Shown: positions 35,939-45,656, numbered from the stretch's first letter. The stretch: DNA of 64,000 nucleotides from Ruegeria lacuscaerulensis (GCF_013033355.1 NZ_WQDY01000012.1:94762-158761); one strand, 5' to 3'. The notes: generated from the letters alone by a model not told the origin. Numbers and translations are program-made.

Positions 35939-36949
35939 GTGATTACCAAACTTACCCGCCGGGCTGCTGTATCAGCCCTGGTTGCAACCGGTGTTCTGTT
36001 TAGCGCAACAAGTGGTGCGCTGGCGGAAGACAAAGTTCAACTTCGCCTCGCAACATCAGGATCGGAGACCGATCAGCGCTCGGTCGCAATGGCCGAGGTT
36101 TTCGCACCCATGGTCGCTGAATTTGCGGCGTATGAGCCCAGCTATAACGGCACAATCTTCGCCCAAGGTACGGAGTTGGACGCCATCAGCCGGGGCAACC
36201 TGGAAATGTCGATCACCTCGGCGCAGGAGCTGGCACAGTTCTTCCCCGAGTTTTCGATCTTTACAGCAGGCTATGTCCACCAGGACGCCGCGCATCAGGT
36301 GGCTGTCTTCAACGATCCCTTGATGGATGCCTTCAAACAAAAGGCCGAAGAAGAACTGGGCGTCAAACTGCTGTCGGTCATGTATCTGGGCCGTCGTCAG
36401 GTGAACCTGCGCCAACCCAAGGATGAACTGACCGTCAGCACTCCGGCTGATCTGGAGGGTGTGAACCTGCGGATGCCGGGCACAGATGCGTGGCAGTTCC
36501 TTGGAAAAGCACTGGGTGCCGCCCCGACACCAATGGCGTTCTCAGAGGTTTACACAGCTCTGTCGACCGGTGCCGTTGACGGCCAGGACAACCCATTACC
36601 GACCGTGGTTGATGCCAAATTCTACGAAGTGACCAATCAGATCATCCTGACATCGCACTTGGTTGACTTGAACTATATCGCGATCGGCAAAGAAGTTTGG
36701 GATGGATTGACACCCGAGCAACAGGCCAAGGTTCAGGAGGCTGCAGACGCAGCGGCTGAAGCTGGTCGCCAGAAGCAGCTTCAGAAAGAAGAGGACCTTG
36801 TCAGCTTCCTGAAAGAGCAGGGCATGGAGGTCTATGAGCCCGATCTCGCGGCGTTCCGCGATCAGGTACAGTCGATGTATCTGGAAAGCGAGTTCGCCGG
36901 ATCATGGCCGGACGGTGTTCTGGAGCAGATCAACGCTCTGGGCAACTAA
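35939..36949 (+). CDS. dctP: TRAP transporter solute-binding protein (DctP type)
   Basis: The 336-residue precursor begins at GTG 35939 with a strong GGGAGGAG site. It has a signal peptide (residues 1-29, ending ALAED) and the DctP fold, with the conserved LEGVNLRMPGT(D) arginine region (about 175-182) that contacts the substrate carboxylate. It is periplasmic and delivers an organic acid to the following QM membrane pair. The ligand is unknown; the context suggests a sugar acid or cyclic acid. Confidence 0.85.
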   Translation: MITKLTRRAAVSALVATGVLFSATSGALAEDKVQLRLATSGSETDQRSVAMAEVFAPMVAEFAAYEPSYNGTIFAQGTELDAISRGNLEMSITSAQELAQFFPEFSIFTAGYVHQDAAHQVAVFNDPLMDAFKQKAEEELGVKLLSVMYLGRRQVNLRQPKDELTVSTPADLEGVNLRMPGTDAWQFLGKALGAAPTPMAFSEVYTALSTGAVDGQDNPLPTVVDAKFYEVTNQIILTSHLVDLNYIAIGKEVWDGLTPEQQAKVQEAADAAAEAGRQKQLQKEEDLVSFLKEQGMEVYEPDLAAFRDQVQSMYLESEFAGSWPDGVLEQINALGN

Positions 36950-36979
36950 GCTCATCTGAATAAGGGAGGGAGAACCACA

Positions 36980-37555
36980 ATGAAAGGCTTCATAAAGGGG
37001 TTCTCCCGACTGACCGAAGCGATTGCCGGCGGGATGCTGGCGGCAATCTTCCTGATCTTCCTTCTCCAAATTCTTTTGCGGTACTTCTTCACCCCCGCTG
37101 GATGGACGCTTGAACTCATCGGCATTCTTTGGGTCTGGGTGATCTTCTTCAGCTGCGCGTTTATCGTGCGCGAGAGAGATCACGTGAAGTTCGACATCAT
37201 CTACCTGTCGGTACCCCGACGTGTCCGTCAGGTCTTTGCGATGCTCGCAGCCGCCGCCATCGTCATTGGGATGCTCTACAGCTTCCTGCCGACATGGGAC
37301 TACATCGACTGGATGAAAATCCGAAAGACCGCGACCGTGCGCAACCCGTTCTCGGGCGAGAAGGTACCGCTGCGCACCGTGTTTTCGATCTACGCCGTGT
37401 TCATGCTGGTCGTGGCCGCGCGCTATGGCTGGCTGTTCTTCGACATCATGCGCAACGGTCCACCTAAAACCGAACTTGAAATGGTCGTGGGATTTAACGT
37501 GGTCGACGATCATCCCCGCGTTGATGTTGAAGACGACGAGGACGCAAGCAAATGA
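36980..37555 (+). CDS. dctQ: TRAP transporter small permease (DctQ type)
   Basis: The 191-residue protein has four membrane segments (about 15-35, 45-65, 85-105 and 130-150) and the usual short length. GGGAGGG precedes the ATG. The C-terminal tail is acidic (DVEDDEDASK). It overlaps the large permease by 4 bp, which is standard TRAP gene order. Confidence 0.85.
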   Translation: MKGFIKGFSRLTEAIAGGMLAAIFLIFLLQILLRYFFTPAGWTLELIGILWVWVIFFSCAFIVRERDHVKFDIIYLSVPRRVRQVFAMLAAAAIVIGMLYSFLPTWDYIDWMKIRKTATVRNPFSGEKVPLRTVFSIYAVFMLVVAARYGWLFFDIMRNGPPKTELEMVVGFNVVDDHPRVDVEDDEDASK

Positions 37556-38847
37556 GTTTTGAACTTCTTTCCTGCCTGCTCGCTCTCTTTCTTCTGGCAG
37601 GCATCGGGACACCTATCGGCTATTCCATCCTCTTGGCCTCATTAGTGTACTTGGGCACAGCCGGACTGGACGTCGCCCTCGCGGGTGAGAAGATCCTGCA
37701 AGGCTTTTACAAAAGCACGATCCTGCTTGCCGTGCCTTTGTTCATCGTCGCCGCGAATATCATGAACGCTGGGTCGATCACGGACCGTCTGTTGAACTTC
37801 TGTGTCGCTGCGGTCGGGCGGTTCAAGGGCGGCCTAGGGCACGTCAACGTGGTAGCGTCGTTGATTTTCTCCGGCATGTCCGGCTCGGCAGTCGCGGATG
37901 CCGCGGGGATCGGCAAGATCATCATTGAGATGATGACCAAGGATGGCCGCTACAGCCGAGGTTATGCTGCCGCAATCACCGCAGCGTCGGCGACGATCGG
38001 CCCGATCATTCCGCCCTCGATCCCAATGGTTCTGTATGCGCTGGTCTCAAAGGCGTCTATCGGGTCGCTGTTCCTTGCTGGCATTCTGCCGGGTCTGATC
38101 ATGGGCATCGTCCTGATGGCGATGAACTACTATCTGGCCGGCAAGCGGAACTTTGCATTGGAAGAACCTGTTCCGCTGCGCGAGTTGCCGGCTAAAACCG
38201 CTAACGCGTTCCCGGCACTGCTGATGCCCGCAATTCTGCTCTACGGCATATATGGCGGCGTCACCACTCCGACCGAGGCTGCAGCCGTGGCTGCATTCTA
38301 CGCTCTGCTACTGGCAGCGTTGTTCTACCGCGCGCTGACCTTCCGTGGCCTTTATCAAGTGTTCGTCGACAGCGCGCGCTCCTCCGCCGCCGTCGGGGTG
38401 GTCATTGGTGGCGCGTTCATTCTGAACTTCATCGTCATTCAGGAACAGATTCCACAGTCGATCTCGGCACTGCTGGAGGGTTCGGATGTTAGCCCGATTG
38501 TATTCCTGATCCTCGTAAACCTGCTGATCCTCGCGCTGGGTTGCGTGTTGGACGCGACAACGATCATTCTTGTGATTGTGCCCCTGTTCATTCCAACTTG
38601 CGAAGCGCTTGGGATTGATCTGGTGCATTTCGGAGTGCTTGTCGTCGTGAACTCGATGATTGGTCTGATTACGCCGCCCTATGGAATTCTGCTCTTTGTG
38701 ATCAACGCCGTGACGGACATTCCGCTGCGTGAAATCATCTCGGAGATTTGGGCCTTCCTGGCGGTGCTCATCTTCGCCCTCGTGATCATGATGCTGATGC
38801 CTGATCTGGTCCTGTGGTTGCCGCGTATGTTTGGATATCAGGGATAA
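37552..38847 (+). CDS. dctM: TRAP transporter large permease (DctM type)
   Basis: The 431-residue protein has about 12 membrane segments and the DctM features GSAVADAAGIGKI, PPSIPMVLYAL and TPPYGILLFV. It overlaps dctQ (ATGA) and the following catabolic gene (TAATG), so transport and catabolism are one operon. Energised by a sodium gradient in characterised TRAP systems. Confidence 0.87.
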   Translation: MSFELLSCLLALFLLAGIGTPIGYSILLASLVYLGTAGLDVALAGEKILQGFYKSTILLAVPLFIVAANIMNAGSITDRLLNFCVAAVGRFKGGLGHVNVVASLIFSGMSGSAVADAAGIGKIIIEMMTKDGRYSRGYAAAITAASATIGPIIPPSIPMVLYALVSKASIGSLFLAGILPGLIMGIVLMAMNYYLAGKRNFALEEPVPLRELPAKTANAFPALLMPAILLYGIYGGVTTPTEAAAVAAFYALLLAALFYRALTFRGLYQVFVDSARSSAAVGVVIGGAFILNFIVIQEQIPQSISALLEGSDVSPIVFLILVNLLILALGCVLDATTIILVIVPLFIPTCEALGIDLVHFGVLVVVNSMIGLITPPYGILLFVINAVTDIPLREIISEIWAFLAVLIFALVIMMLMPDLVLWLPRMFGYQG

Positions 38848-40739
38848 TGTGCCTCTCGGTTTCGACAACGTCGATCCCCGGTGATCTGGCCGAAAAACTG
38901 AGTGCTATCGCCGACGCGGGGTTCGGAGGTGTCGAATTACACGAACCGGATTTGACCGCTTTTGACGGGCCGCCATCGCAAATTCGGAACATTGCATCAG
39001 ATTTCGGCCTGAAGATTTGCCTGCTACAACCTTTCCATAACCTTGAAGGCCAGGCCGACGCCGGACGGGAGCGCGCCTTTGATCGACTGAAGCGCAAACT
39101 CGATCTGATGAGCGAGTTGGGAACGGACTTACTGCTTATCGGGTCCGCATTCGAGGTCGATGCCGCTGCGACCGAAGAACAGGTCATCGCAGATCTTGGC
39201 GAGGCGGCCAAGATCGCGAAAGAGATGGGGTTGCGTCTGGCCTATATGGGCTTGCCATGGTCGGATCTTGTTCACTCAGATGAGCAGGCTTTACGCGTCG
39301 TTGAAGCAATCGACAGCCCTCATTTGGGGCTGGCCTTGAATTCCTTCTTCTCGCTTGCCGACGGGTCCAAACCCGCCCGCCTTCGGGACATTCCCGGCGA
39401 TCGGTTGTTCCATGTGCAACTGTCCGATGCACCCCGGCTTGAGATGGATATCCGCAGGCTCAAGCGGCATTTCGGGCTTTTGCCGGGGCTTGGGTCGCTG
39501 AACCTCGCGGGCTTCGTGCGGGTGTTGTCGCGCGCCGGTTACAAGGGGCCTTGGTCCATTGCGCGCGTCAACGAAGCAGCTCCTCAACCCGGTGGCCGAA
39601 CACTGGCCCGAGACAGCTACAGGTCGCTGGTGAACCTGTTAGATGAGGTATCCCGGACCGAGCCGGGAACCGATTTCGGCATCCCGGACCTGCCGGAGCG
39701 CGTCTATGCGTCAGGCTTTGAGTTCGTCGAATTTACAGCCGATGAAACAAGCGGCGCGCAGCTGGCAGATATGCTGTCGGCAATGTGTTTTCGAATGGAG
39801 CGAAAGCACGTCACCAAGTCCGTCGAGCTGTGGCGGCAGGGTGCCATAAACATCGTTGTGAATACCGAAAAGGAAGGGTTTGCCCATTCGGCGTTCCTGG
39901 GTCACGGCCCCTCCGTTTGTGATATGGGGTTGCGTGTCAAAGATGCGGATCAAACGGTTCAGCGGGCGACCGCGTTGGGCGCTCCGAATTTCTCGCAGCC
40001 AGTGGGAACGGGAGAGCTGGATATCCCGGCCATTCGTGGTGTTGGCGGCAATGTTGTTCATTTCATCGATGAGAGATCCGATCTGCATCGGGTGTGGGAC
40101 ATCGAGTTCGAGCCGGTCGCGAAAACCAAAGCGACCCAGCCTGCCGGTCTGCGCCGTATCGACCATCTGGCCCAGACCATGCGCCACGATGAGATGCAAA
40201 GCTGGCTGCTCTACTACATTTCGACCTTTGAGATGGCAAAGTCTCCTATCGTGAACGTCGCCGACCCTTCTGGTGTCGTGCAAAGCCAGGCTATCGAAAG
40301 TCCCGAAGGCGAAGTGCGCCTGAACCTGAATGGGGTTGTTGGGCGTAGAACACTGGCAGCGTCATTCCTTGAAGATGGGTTTGGGGCCGGTGTTCAGCAC
40401 ATCGCCTTCCAGTCGGACGATATTTTTGAAACGTCGGATCAGTTGCGCAAAACAGGCTTTCCCAGTTTGACGATCCCAAAGAACTACTACGCCGATCTGC
40501 AGGCGACCTTCGGATTGGATGACGATCTGATCACCCAAATGCGCCGGGGCAACATCCTTTACGATCGGGCAGCGGGTTCCGAGTATTTTCAGATATACAG
40601 CCGCCCCATCTTTAACGGCTTTTTCTTCGAAATTGTTGAACGCCGCATGGGCTATGCCGGTTACGGTGCGCGTAATGCGCCCATTCGCCTTGCCGCACAA
40701 AGCAAAACCCAAGCGGTGAAAGAGGTACACACTCAATGA
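38847..40739 (+). CDS. TIM-barrel / HPPD fusion (3-dehydroshikimate dehydratase-like)
   Basis: The 630-residue protein joins a xylose-isomerase-like TIM barrel (about 1-270) to an HPPD-like VOC domain (about 285-620). This is the layout of QuiC1-type 3-dehydroshikimate dehydratases, which make protocatechuate. HPPD-type metal ligands are visible: H440 (IDHLAQ), H518 (QHIAFQ) and E595 (FEIVER). The ATG overlaps the dctM stop. No protocatechuate ring-cleavage genes are in the window, so the substrate may differ from shikimate. Overlap with the next gene is 4 bp. Confidence 0.75.
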   Translation: MCLSVSTTSIPGDLAEKLSAIADAGFGGVELHEPDLTAFDGPPSQIRNIASDFGLKICLLQPFHNLEGQADAGRERAFDRLKRKLDLMSELGTDLLLIGSAFEVDAAATEEQVIADLGEAAKIAKEMGLRLAYMGLPWSDLVHSDEQALRVVEAIDSPHLGLALNSFFSLADGSKPARLRDIPGDRLFHVQLSDAPRLEMDIRRLKRHFGLLPGLGSLNLAGFVRVLSRAGYKGPWSIARVNEAAPQPGGRTLARDSYRSLVNLLDEVSRTEPGTDFGIPDLPERVYASGFEFVEFTADETSGAQLADMLSAMCFRMERKHVTKSVELWRQGAINIVVNTEKEGFAHSAFLGHGPSVCDMGLRVKDADQTVQRATALGAPNFSQPVGTGELDIPAIRGVGGNVVHFIDERSDLHRVWDIEFEPVAKTKATQPAGLRRIDHLAQTMRHDEMQSWLLYYISTFEMAKSPIVNVADPSGVVQSQAIESPEGEVRLNLNGVVGRRTLAASFLEDGFGAGVQHIAFQSDDIFETSDQLRKTGFPSLTIPKNYYADLQATFGLDDDLITQMRRGNILYDRAAGSEYFQIYSRPIFNGFFFEIVERRMGYAGYGARNAPIRLAAQSKTQAVKEVHTQ

Positions 40740-41563
40740 CCGCGCAGATGACCAGCGATGAGAAAGCCGTGCGCCAATGGTGGCGCACCTCGATCATCGA
40801 CATGAAGCCCGGCCAGATCGTGTTTCGCGGCAACGCCATAGAGGACCTGATCGGGAACGTCTCTTTCCCGCAGATGATCTGGTTGATGGTGCGGGGCGAT
40901 CTGCCCAGCGACGCGCAAGCGCGCCTGTTTGAGGCCGCTTTGGTCGCGGGCGTGGATCATGGCCCGCAGGCCCCCTCGATCGCGGCCGCGCGTATGGCTG
41001 CCACCTGCGGGGTAGGTCTCAACAATGCGATGGCAACCGCGGTGAACATGCTGGGCGACGTGCATGGTGGGGCAGGAGAGCAGTGCGCAGAGCTGTACTA
41101 TGATATCGCAGTCCGCATGGATGCAGGAGCTTCGCTGACTGACGCTGTTCGGGATGGCTTGGACAGTTGGCGCGAGACCTACGGCAAGATCGTATCGGGC
41201 TTTGGTCACAGGTTTCACAAACCTGTCGATCCACGCGCACCCCGATTGATGCAACTTGTTAGAGATGCGGCGGCAGAAGGCACAGTTTCTGGCCGGTTTG
41301 CCGATATCGGAGAAGAGGTTCAAGCCGAACTCGGTCGTCAACGAGGCGGTCTGCCAATTGCCATGAATATTGACGGCGCGACAGCTGTGATCTTCTGCGA
41401 ACTTGGCTTTCCTGCGCCCTTGTCGCGAGGGCTGTTCTGCCTGTCCCGCTCGGTCGGAATACTTGCCCACGCTTGGGAACAGATGAACCAGGGTGGCCGC
41501 AACAAAGGGCCGATGCCCGCTAATTACTTACCCCTCTACGAAGACAGGAATGATGACACGTGA
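40736..41563 (+). CDS. Citryl-CoA lyase / citrate-synthase-like protein
   Basis: The 275-residue protein resembles the short citrate-synthase-fold proteins annotated as citryl-CoA lyase. Candidate catalytic histidines are in DHGPQAPS (about 82), GDVHGGAGE (about 104) and SGFGHRFH (about 160). It is about 100 residues shorter than true citrate synthase, lacking part of the large domain. It should catalyse a Claisen-type C-C bond formation or cleavage with a CoA ester. It overlaps its neighbours on both sides and is part of the catabolic operon. Confidence 0.7.
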   Translation: MTAQMTSDEKAVRQWWRTSIIDMKPGQIVFRGNAIEDLIGNVSFPQMIWLMVRGDLPSDAQARLFEAALVAGVDHGPQAPSIAAARMAATCGVGLNNAMATAVNMLGDVHGGAGEQCAELYYDIAVRMDAGASLTDAVRDGLDSWRETYGKIVSGFGHRFHKPVDPRAPRLMQLVRDAAAEGTVSGRFADIGEEVQAELGRQRGGLPIAMNIDGATAVIFCELGFPAPLSRGLFCLSRSVGILAHAWEQMNQGGRNKGPMPANYLPLYEDRNDDT

Positions 41564-42740
41564 GACATCGAAATCCTTCCGGGTCGGCCTTATCGGCTGT
41601 GGTCGTATCAGCGATATTTATCTAAAAACACTATCCAAATTCTCAAACGTTGAGGTCGTGGCTTGCGCAAGCCTTGACCCTTCGGAAAGCCGCACCAAGG
41701 CAGATCAATACGGTATCGCCAAGGCCTGTGCGCCAGATGGGGTGTTTGACGATCCGACGATTGACTGCGTTCTGAATCTGACAATTCCGGCGGCGCATGC
41801 CGAAATCAGCCTGCGTGCGTTGGAGGCGGGCAAGCACGTCTATTCCGAGAAGCCGCTGGTTATGGATCGAACGGATGGTAAGACGATTCTGCACATGGCC
41901 TCTGAAAAGGGGCTACTGGTCGGTTGCGCACCCGACACATTTCTGGGCGGCCGTTGGCAAACCGTTCGGCGCTTGATCGATGAGGGTGCCATTGGCAAAC
42001 CGACAGGGGTTTTTGCCCATGTCGGTACCCACGGGACGGAACGCCACCATCCCAACCCGGATTTCTACTATAAGGCGGGTGGTGGGCCATTGCTGGACCT
42101 TGGGCCGTACTACCTGACCGCCATGATCTTCTGCCTTGGTCCCGTTGACCGGGTCGCCGGAATGGCTCGGCGCACTTTCGACAATAGGATGATCGAAAAC
42201 GGCCCTCGCAACGGCGATTGGATAGATGTCGAGGTCGACACGCATTCCCTAAGCCTGCTTCAGTTCTCATCCGGAGCTATAGGGTCGATGACCATGAGCT
42301 TCGACGTCTGGGACAGCGAAACTCCGCGGTTCGAGATCTACGGTGAAAACGGCACCATCAGCATTCCTGATCCTGACCCGGTTCATGGTGCCAATATCTT
42401 TCAAGGGGATGTCTGGCTGAAAACGCGGGAGACCTCGCGCTGGTCTCATCAGCCTCGTCCAACCGGTCGTGAAGACTGGCAGGTGGTCGAAAACAAACAC
42501 GGGTTCAATGAGGACAGCCGCGGGCTCGGCCTTTTGGATCTGGCACTGGCGGCACAAGAAGGACGCCAACCCCGTGCAAGTGGAGCGCTTGCCTACCACG
42601 TCTTCGAGGTCATGAACGCGATCGAACGGGCACCGAAATTTGGCGCCTATCAGACGATAGAAAGCCGTTGCGCGGCTCCGGAGCCTTTGCCGGTCGATTT
42701 CCTTAACGATGAGAGGAAGGAGTTGGCGCATGCCGATTGA
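41553..42740 (+). CDS. Gfo/Idh/MocA-family oxidoreductase
   Basis: The 395-residue dehydrogenase has the Rossmann motif GLIGCGRIS near the start, the family EKP motif (YSEKPLVMD), and a catalytic GGPLLDLGPYYLTAM region. ATG 41553 is preferred because the AGGA site directly abuts the alternative ATG 41550. It is the second of three related dehydrogenases in the locus and overlaps both neighbours, consistent with one polycistronic message. Confidence 0.82.
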   Translation: MTRETSKSFRVGLIGCGRISDIYLKTLSKFSNVEVVACASLDPSESRTKADQYGIAKACAPDGVFDDPTIDCVLNLTIPAAHAEISLRALEAGKHVYSEKPLVMDRTDGKTILHMASEKGLLVGCAPDTFLGGRWQTVRRLIDEGAIGKPTGVFAHVGTHGTERHHPNPDFYYKAGGGPLLDLGPYYLTAMIFCLGPVDRVAGMARRTFDNRMIENGPRNGDWIDVEVDTHSLSLLQFSSGAIGSMTMSFDVWDSETPRFEIYGENGTISIPDPDPVHGANIFQGDVWLKTRETSRWSHQPRPTGREDWQVVENKHGFNEDSRGLGLLDLALAAQEGRQPRASGALAYHVFEVMNAIERAPKFGAYQTIESRCAAPEPLPVDFLNDERKELAHAD

Positions 42741-43404
42741 GACACTCGACTTTGCCCAGCCATTCTTTCGCGTCCAGCACATCACCGATGAAGACAGAGT
42801 ATCTGTTGAGGGTCGTGCAATTGTTCTGAACCTTGGGGGACGCGACCTTTCGGTCGAGGATCAGACCGTTGCACCACTCTCCTCCGTTATCTTGCAAGAT
42901 AGCTCTCTCAAAGGCGTGGAACGCGCAGTAATTGTCCATGGATTCGACGCCCATGCCGACGAGAACGAGTTGTTCGCATGGGTGAAAGATACATGGCCAT
43001 CTGCTTTTGATGTTCGCCAAGAAGAACGCCTGCGCGGTGTCAGCCACTACATGTCGCCAAAGGTCTTCGTGGGTGACGTTGGACTGACCATGTACCATTC
43101 CGGTTCGGTCCCTTTGAATGTCGGATTGCACAAGGATCATCCGTTCTGCCCGGTACCAGGGTTTCGCGAAGTGCATACGCAAATCGTAGGCTTTGGCAAA
43201 ATGCAGCAATGCCGTGAGCGGGATGTTGAAACCCTTTACCTCGAAGAATTCATGGCCCCCGGCACGACGCACAAACCGATGTATGACGCTGAAGGCAACT
43301 ATCCCTGGCATCAGTACGAGACGATTACCCCCAGCATTTTCATGGCGGTGGAAATGCTGCCGGAAGGCGTACGGGTCCCGGAAATGGAGATGCAAAATGG
43401 CTGA
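42730..43404 (+). CDS. Cupin-like protein of unknown function
   Basis: The 224-residue protein starts at ATG 42730 behind GGAAGGAG. Its second half has a spaced His pattern (GLHKDHP, REVHTQ, GTTHKP, PWHQYET) suggesting a metal-binding cupin/jelly-roll domain. I do not recognise a named family. It overlaps both adjacent oxidoreductase genes, so it probably acts on the same intermediate, for example as an isomerase or lactonase. That role is inference. Confidence 0.6.
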   Translation: MPIETLDFAQPFFRVQHITDEDRVSVEGRAIVLNLGGRDLSVEDQTVAPLSSVILQDSSLKGVERAVIVHGFDAHADENELFAWVKDTWPSAFDVRQEERLRGVSHYMSPKVFVGDVGLTMYHSGSVPLNVGLHKDHPFCPVPGFREVHTQIVGFGKMQQCRERDVETLYLEEFMAPGTTHKPMYDAEGNYPWHQYETITPSIFMAVEMLPEGVRVPEMEMQNG

Positions 43405-44587
43405 GAGACTTTTACCCGAAGACCTGAACTTTGACGGACCTTTCCCCCGGTTGTCTCGCCGTTTGCGGCTGGGCGTTGTTGGCGGCGGACGGATCTCTGT
43501 CACGCAGGCAACGGCCGCGCGGATGACTGACCGGTGGGAGGTCACCGCAGGCGCGCTCAGTTCTGACGCCGCGCGAAGCAAGGCGCGCGGGGCCGAGTGG
43601 TTCCTGCCGGCAGACAGGTGCTATGCGTCGTTCGACGAGATGGCGCAGGCCGAGGCGGCGCGCCCGGATGGCGTAGATGCCGTCATGATCACGACCCCGA
43701 ACCACGTTCATTTCGAAGCTGCCAAAGCGTTTCTTGAGGCGGGCATTGACGTGCTGTGCGACAAGCCCCTGACCAACGAAGTTGCCGAGGCCGAGGGGCT
43801 TGAGGAGATCGCCGCGCGCACGGGAAACATCTTTGCTGTCGGATATGCGATGTCATGTTTTCCAGTAATCCGTCAGGCCAAACAAATCGTGGCGGAAGGC
43901 GGCATCGGTAAAATCAACCAAATCCACGTCGAGTTCATGCAAGACTGGATGACGCCCGATGATGTGGCTGATGCGCCCCACGTCAAATGGCGGCTGGACC
44001 CAAAGATTTCTGGTCCGACCAGCTGTGTCGGCGATATCGGCACCCATGCCGCGCATCTCGCCAGTTTTGTCTCGGGCCTGCCCTTGACCGACCTGAGGGC
44101 CGAGTTCCATGTCTGCGGCGCGCCAAAGCCTTTGGAAGACACAGCATTCATGTTCACCCGCTATCAAAACGAGGTTCCGGGCACCCTGATGGCGACGCGC
44201 CTTGCCCCTGGAAATCGAGGCGGTTTGCGCTTACGGATATTCGGGAGCGAAGGAGGCCTCGAGTGGGACTTGGAGAATTCGGAACAGCTGAAGTTCAATC
44301 GGTTCGGTGAGCCGGATCGTACCATCAGCCGAGGTCACGGGCATGGTATCGGACCCGGCGCAGAACGTCTGATCCGTACCGCGCGGGGCTTCCCTGAGGG
44401 GATTATCGAAGCCTGGGCTAATCTTTATACTGAGTTCGCAATGGCAGTGGCCGCGCGCCGGGATGGCGTCGCGATTCCGGCCCATTGGCTGACCTATCCC
44501 AGTGTCAATCAAGGAGCAGATGGTGTCCGATTCATTGATGCCTCCGTGCGCTCTCACCAGTCCGGAGGTGATTGGGTCACTCTCTAA
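43397..44587 (+). CDS. Gfo/Idh/MocA-family oxidoreductase
   Basis: The 396-residue dehydrogenase has the Rossmann motif GVVGGGRIS after a ~27-residue N-terminal extension, the CDKPLTNE motif, and GDIGTHAAHL at the catalytic site. The HGHGIGPGAER insert is typical of the larger, inositol- or glucoside-3-dehydrogenase-like members. ATG 43397 overlaps the cupin-like gene by 8 bp. It is the last gene before a strong terminator. Confidence 0.83.
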   Translation: MAERLLPEDLNFDGPFPRLSRRLRLGVVGGGRISVTQATAARMTDRWEVTAGALSSDAARSKARGAEWFLPADRCYASFDEMAQAEAARPDGVDAVMITTPNHVHFEAAKAFLEAGIDVLCDKPLTNEVAEAEGLEEIAARTGNIFAVGYAMSCFPVIRQAKQIVAEGGIGKINQIHVEFMQDWMTPDDVADAPHVKWRLDPKISGPTSCVGDIGTHAAHLASFVSGLPLTDLRAEFHVCGAPKPLEDTAFMFTRYQNEVPGTLMATRLAPGNRGGLRLRIFGSEGGLEWDLENSEQLKFNRFGEPDRTISRGHGHGIGPGAERLIRTARGFPEGIIEAWANLYTEFAMAVAARRDGVAIPAHWLTYPSVNQGADGVRFIDASVRSHQSGGDWVTL

Positions 44588-44614
44588 GGCTTTGCCAACA
44601 CAAATGTAAAACAC

Positions 44615-44634
44615 GCCCGGGCAGTTGCCCGGGC
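44615..44634 (+). terminator. Rho-independent-type terminator
   Basis: GCCCGGGC (44615-44622) pairs perfectly with GCCCGGGC (44627-44634; self-complementary sequence), with a 4-nt loop, followed by a T-rich run. It closes the TRAP-dehydrogenase operon. Confidence 0.8.
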
Positions 44635-44663
44635 GCTTTCATTTCCTGCTTAGCATTAAAAGT

Positions 44664-44683
44664 TGATATTTTAAAAAATATCA
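44664..44683. promoter_or_regulatory. GntR operator, site 3
   Basis: TGATATTTT-AA-AAAATATCA is a perfect 9-bp palindrome with a 2-bp centre. The symmetry continues into AAATATC-A-GATATTT (44676-44690). It lies about 60-80 bp before the isomerase start and is the cleanest of the three sites. Confidence 0.7.
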
Positions 44684-44741
44684 GATATTTTTTACTACGT
44701 GTGATGAATTTAAGATTCGCAGACACGTGGAGCTGTCGTTC

Positions 44742-45656
44742 ATGGTGAAACCCGAAGAGGCTGGCGCAAGCCCCTCTCTCTATTCCTTGGCGCATCTGAC
44801 GCTGATTGGCTGTACGCCGCCCGAGTTGGTCTATATCGCCGCGCGGGCCGGTTACGATGCCGTCAGTCCCCGGTTCATTCCGATGCATGTGCCCGGAGAG
44901 TTCACTCAATCCCCGATCGACAAGGCGCAGGTGCTGGCCACCAAAACTGCTCTCTCTACCACCGGCTTGAAAGTCCTTGATGTCGAACTTGCGCGCATCA
45001 CGGAAGATATCGATCCGCGCAGCTTTGAGCCCTCGTTAGAGATTGGAGGGGAACTCGGCGCCAAACGCATGATCATGAGCGCGTGGACCAACACCCGCGA
45101 TGATCGTGACTTTCTGATCGACGTCTATTCCGAGACTTGCGAACTGGCAGCGCCCTATGGGCTGACGGTGGATCTGGAGTTCCCAAGCTTTTCCCGCCTT
45201 CGTACTCTGGATGAGGCGCTGGACATTGTCCGCGCCTCTGATCAGCCGAATGGCGGTATTCTGGTCGACACGCTCTACCTGCATCTCAGCCGTGTCGATC
45301 TGGGAGAGCTTTTGCACGTCCCCTCGGACCTGTTTCACTTCCTGCATATCTCTGATTGTCTGCCCGGCATCGCTGATACGCGCGAGGGCATGATCCAACT
45401 GGCCCGCGATGCGCGGCTCTATCCCGGCGAAGGCTGGATTGATTTCACGGGCATCATCGAACGGATGCCGCCAGTCGACTACTCCATCGAACTGCCCAAC
45501 CAAAGCCGTGTTGCCGAGTTGGGATATGAAGAACACGCGCGTCGCTGTCTCAGCCACGCCAAGCAAACATTCGGCGAGGCGCGGTCACAGCGCCGTATGC
45601 CCGATGCTACAATTCTAAAACACCAAGAGGATCATCATGGGCAAAGAGCTCACTGA
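44742..45656 (+). CDS. Sugar phosphate isomerase/epimerase-like TIM barrel
   Basis: The 304-residue protein fits the xylose-isomerase-like TIM-barrel family (IolE/IolI-like). Metal-ligand candidates are E in VDLEFPSF, D in LVDTLYLHLSR, H in FLHISDCLPG and E in YSIELPNQ. ATG 44742 is supported by GGAG; an upstream GTG at 44727 is in frame. It heads the second operon, controlled by GntR site 3, and overlaps the aldehyde dehydrogenase gene by 20 bp. Confidence 0.75.
   Translation: MVKPEEAGASPSLYSLAHLTLIGCTPPELVYIAARAGYDAVSPRFIPMHVPGEFTQSPIDKAQVLATKTALSTTGLKVLDVELARITEDIDPRSFEPSLEIGGELGAKRMIMSAWTNTRDDRDFLIDVYSETCELAAPYGLTVDLEFPSFSRLRTLDEALDIVRASDQPNGGILVDTLYLHLSRVDLGELLHVPSDLFHFLHISDCLPGIADTREGMIQLARDARLYPGEGWIDFTGIIERMPPVDYSIELPNQSRVAELGYEEHARRCLSHAKQTFGEARSQRRMPDATILKHQEDHHGQRAH

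Noticed and set aside
36902..37612. Reverse-strand frame of 236 codons opposite the TRAP small permease
   Set aside because: Composition is His/Asp-rich shadow sequence and the forward frame is clearly DctQ.
35939..38847. Calling this TRAP system a C4-dicarboxylate transporter
   Set aside because: Only the family is supported; the neighbouring genes point to a different, unknown acid.
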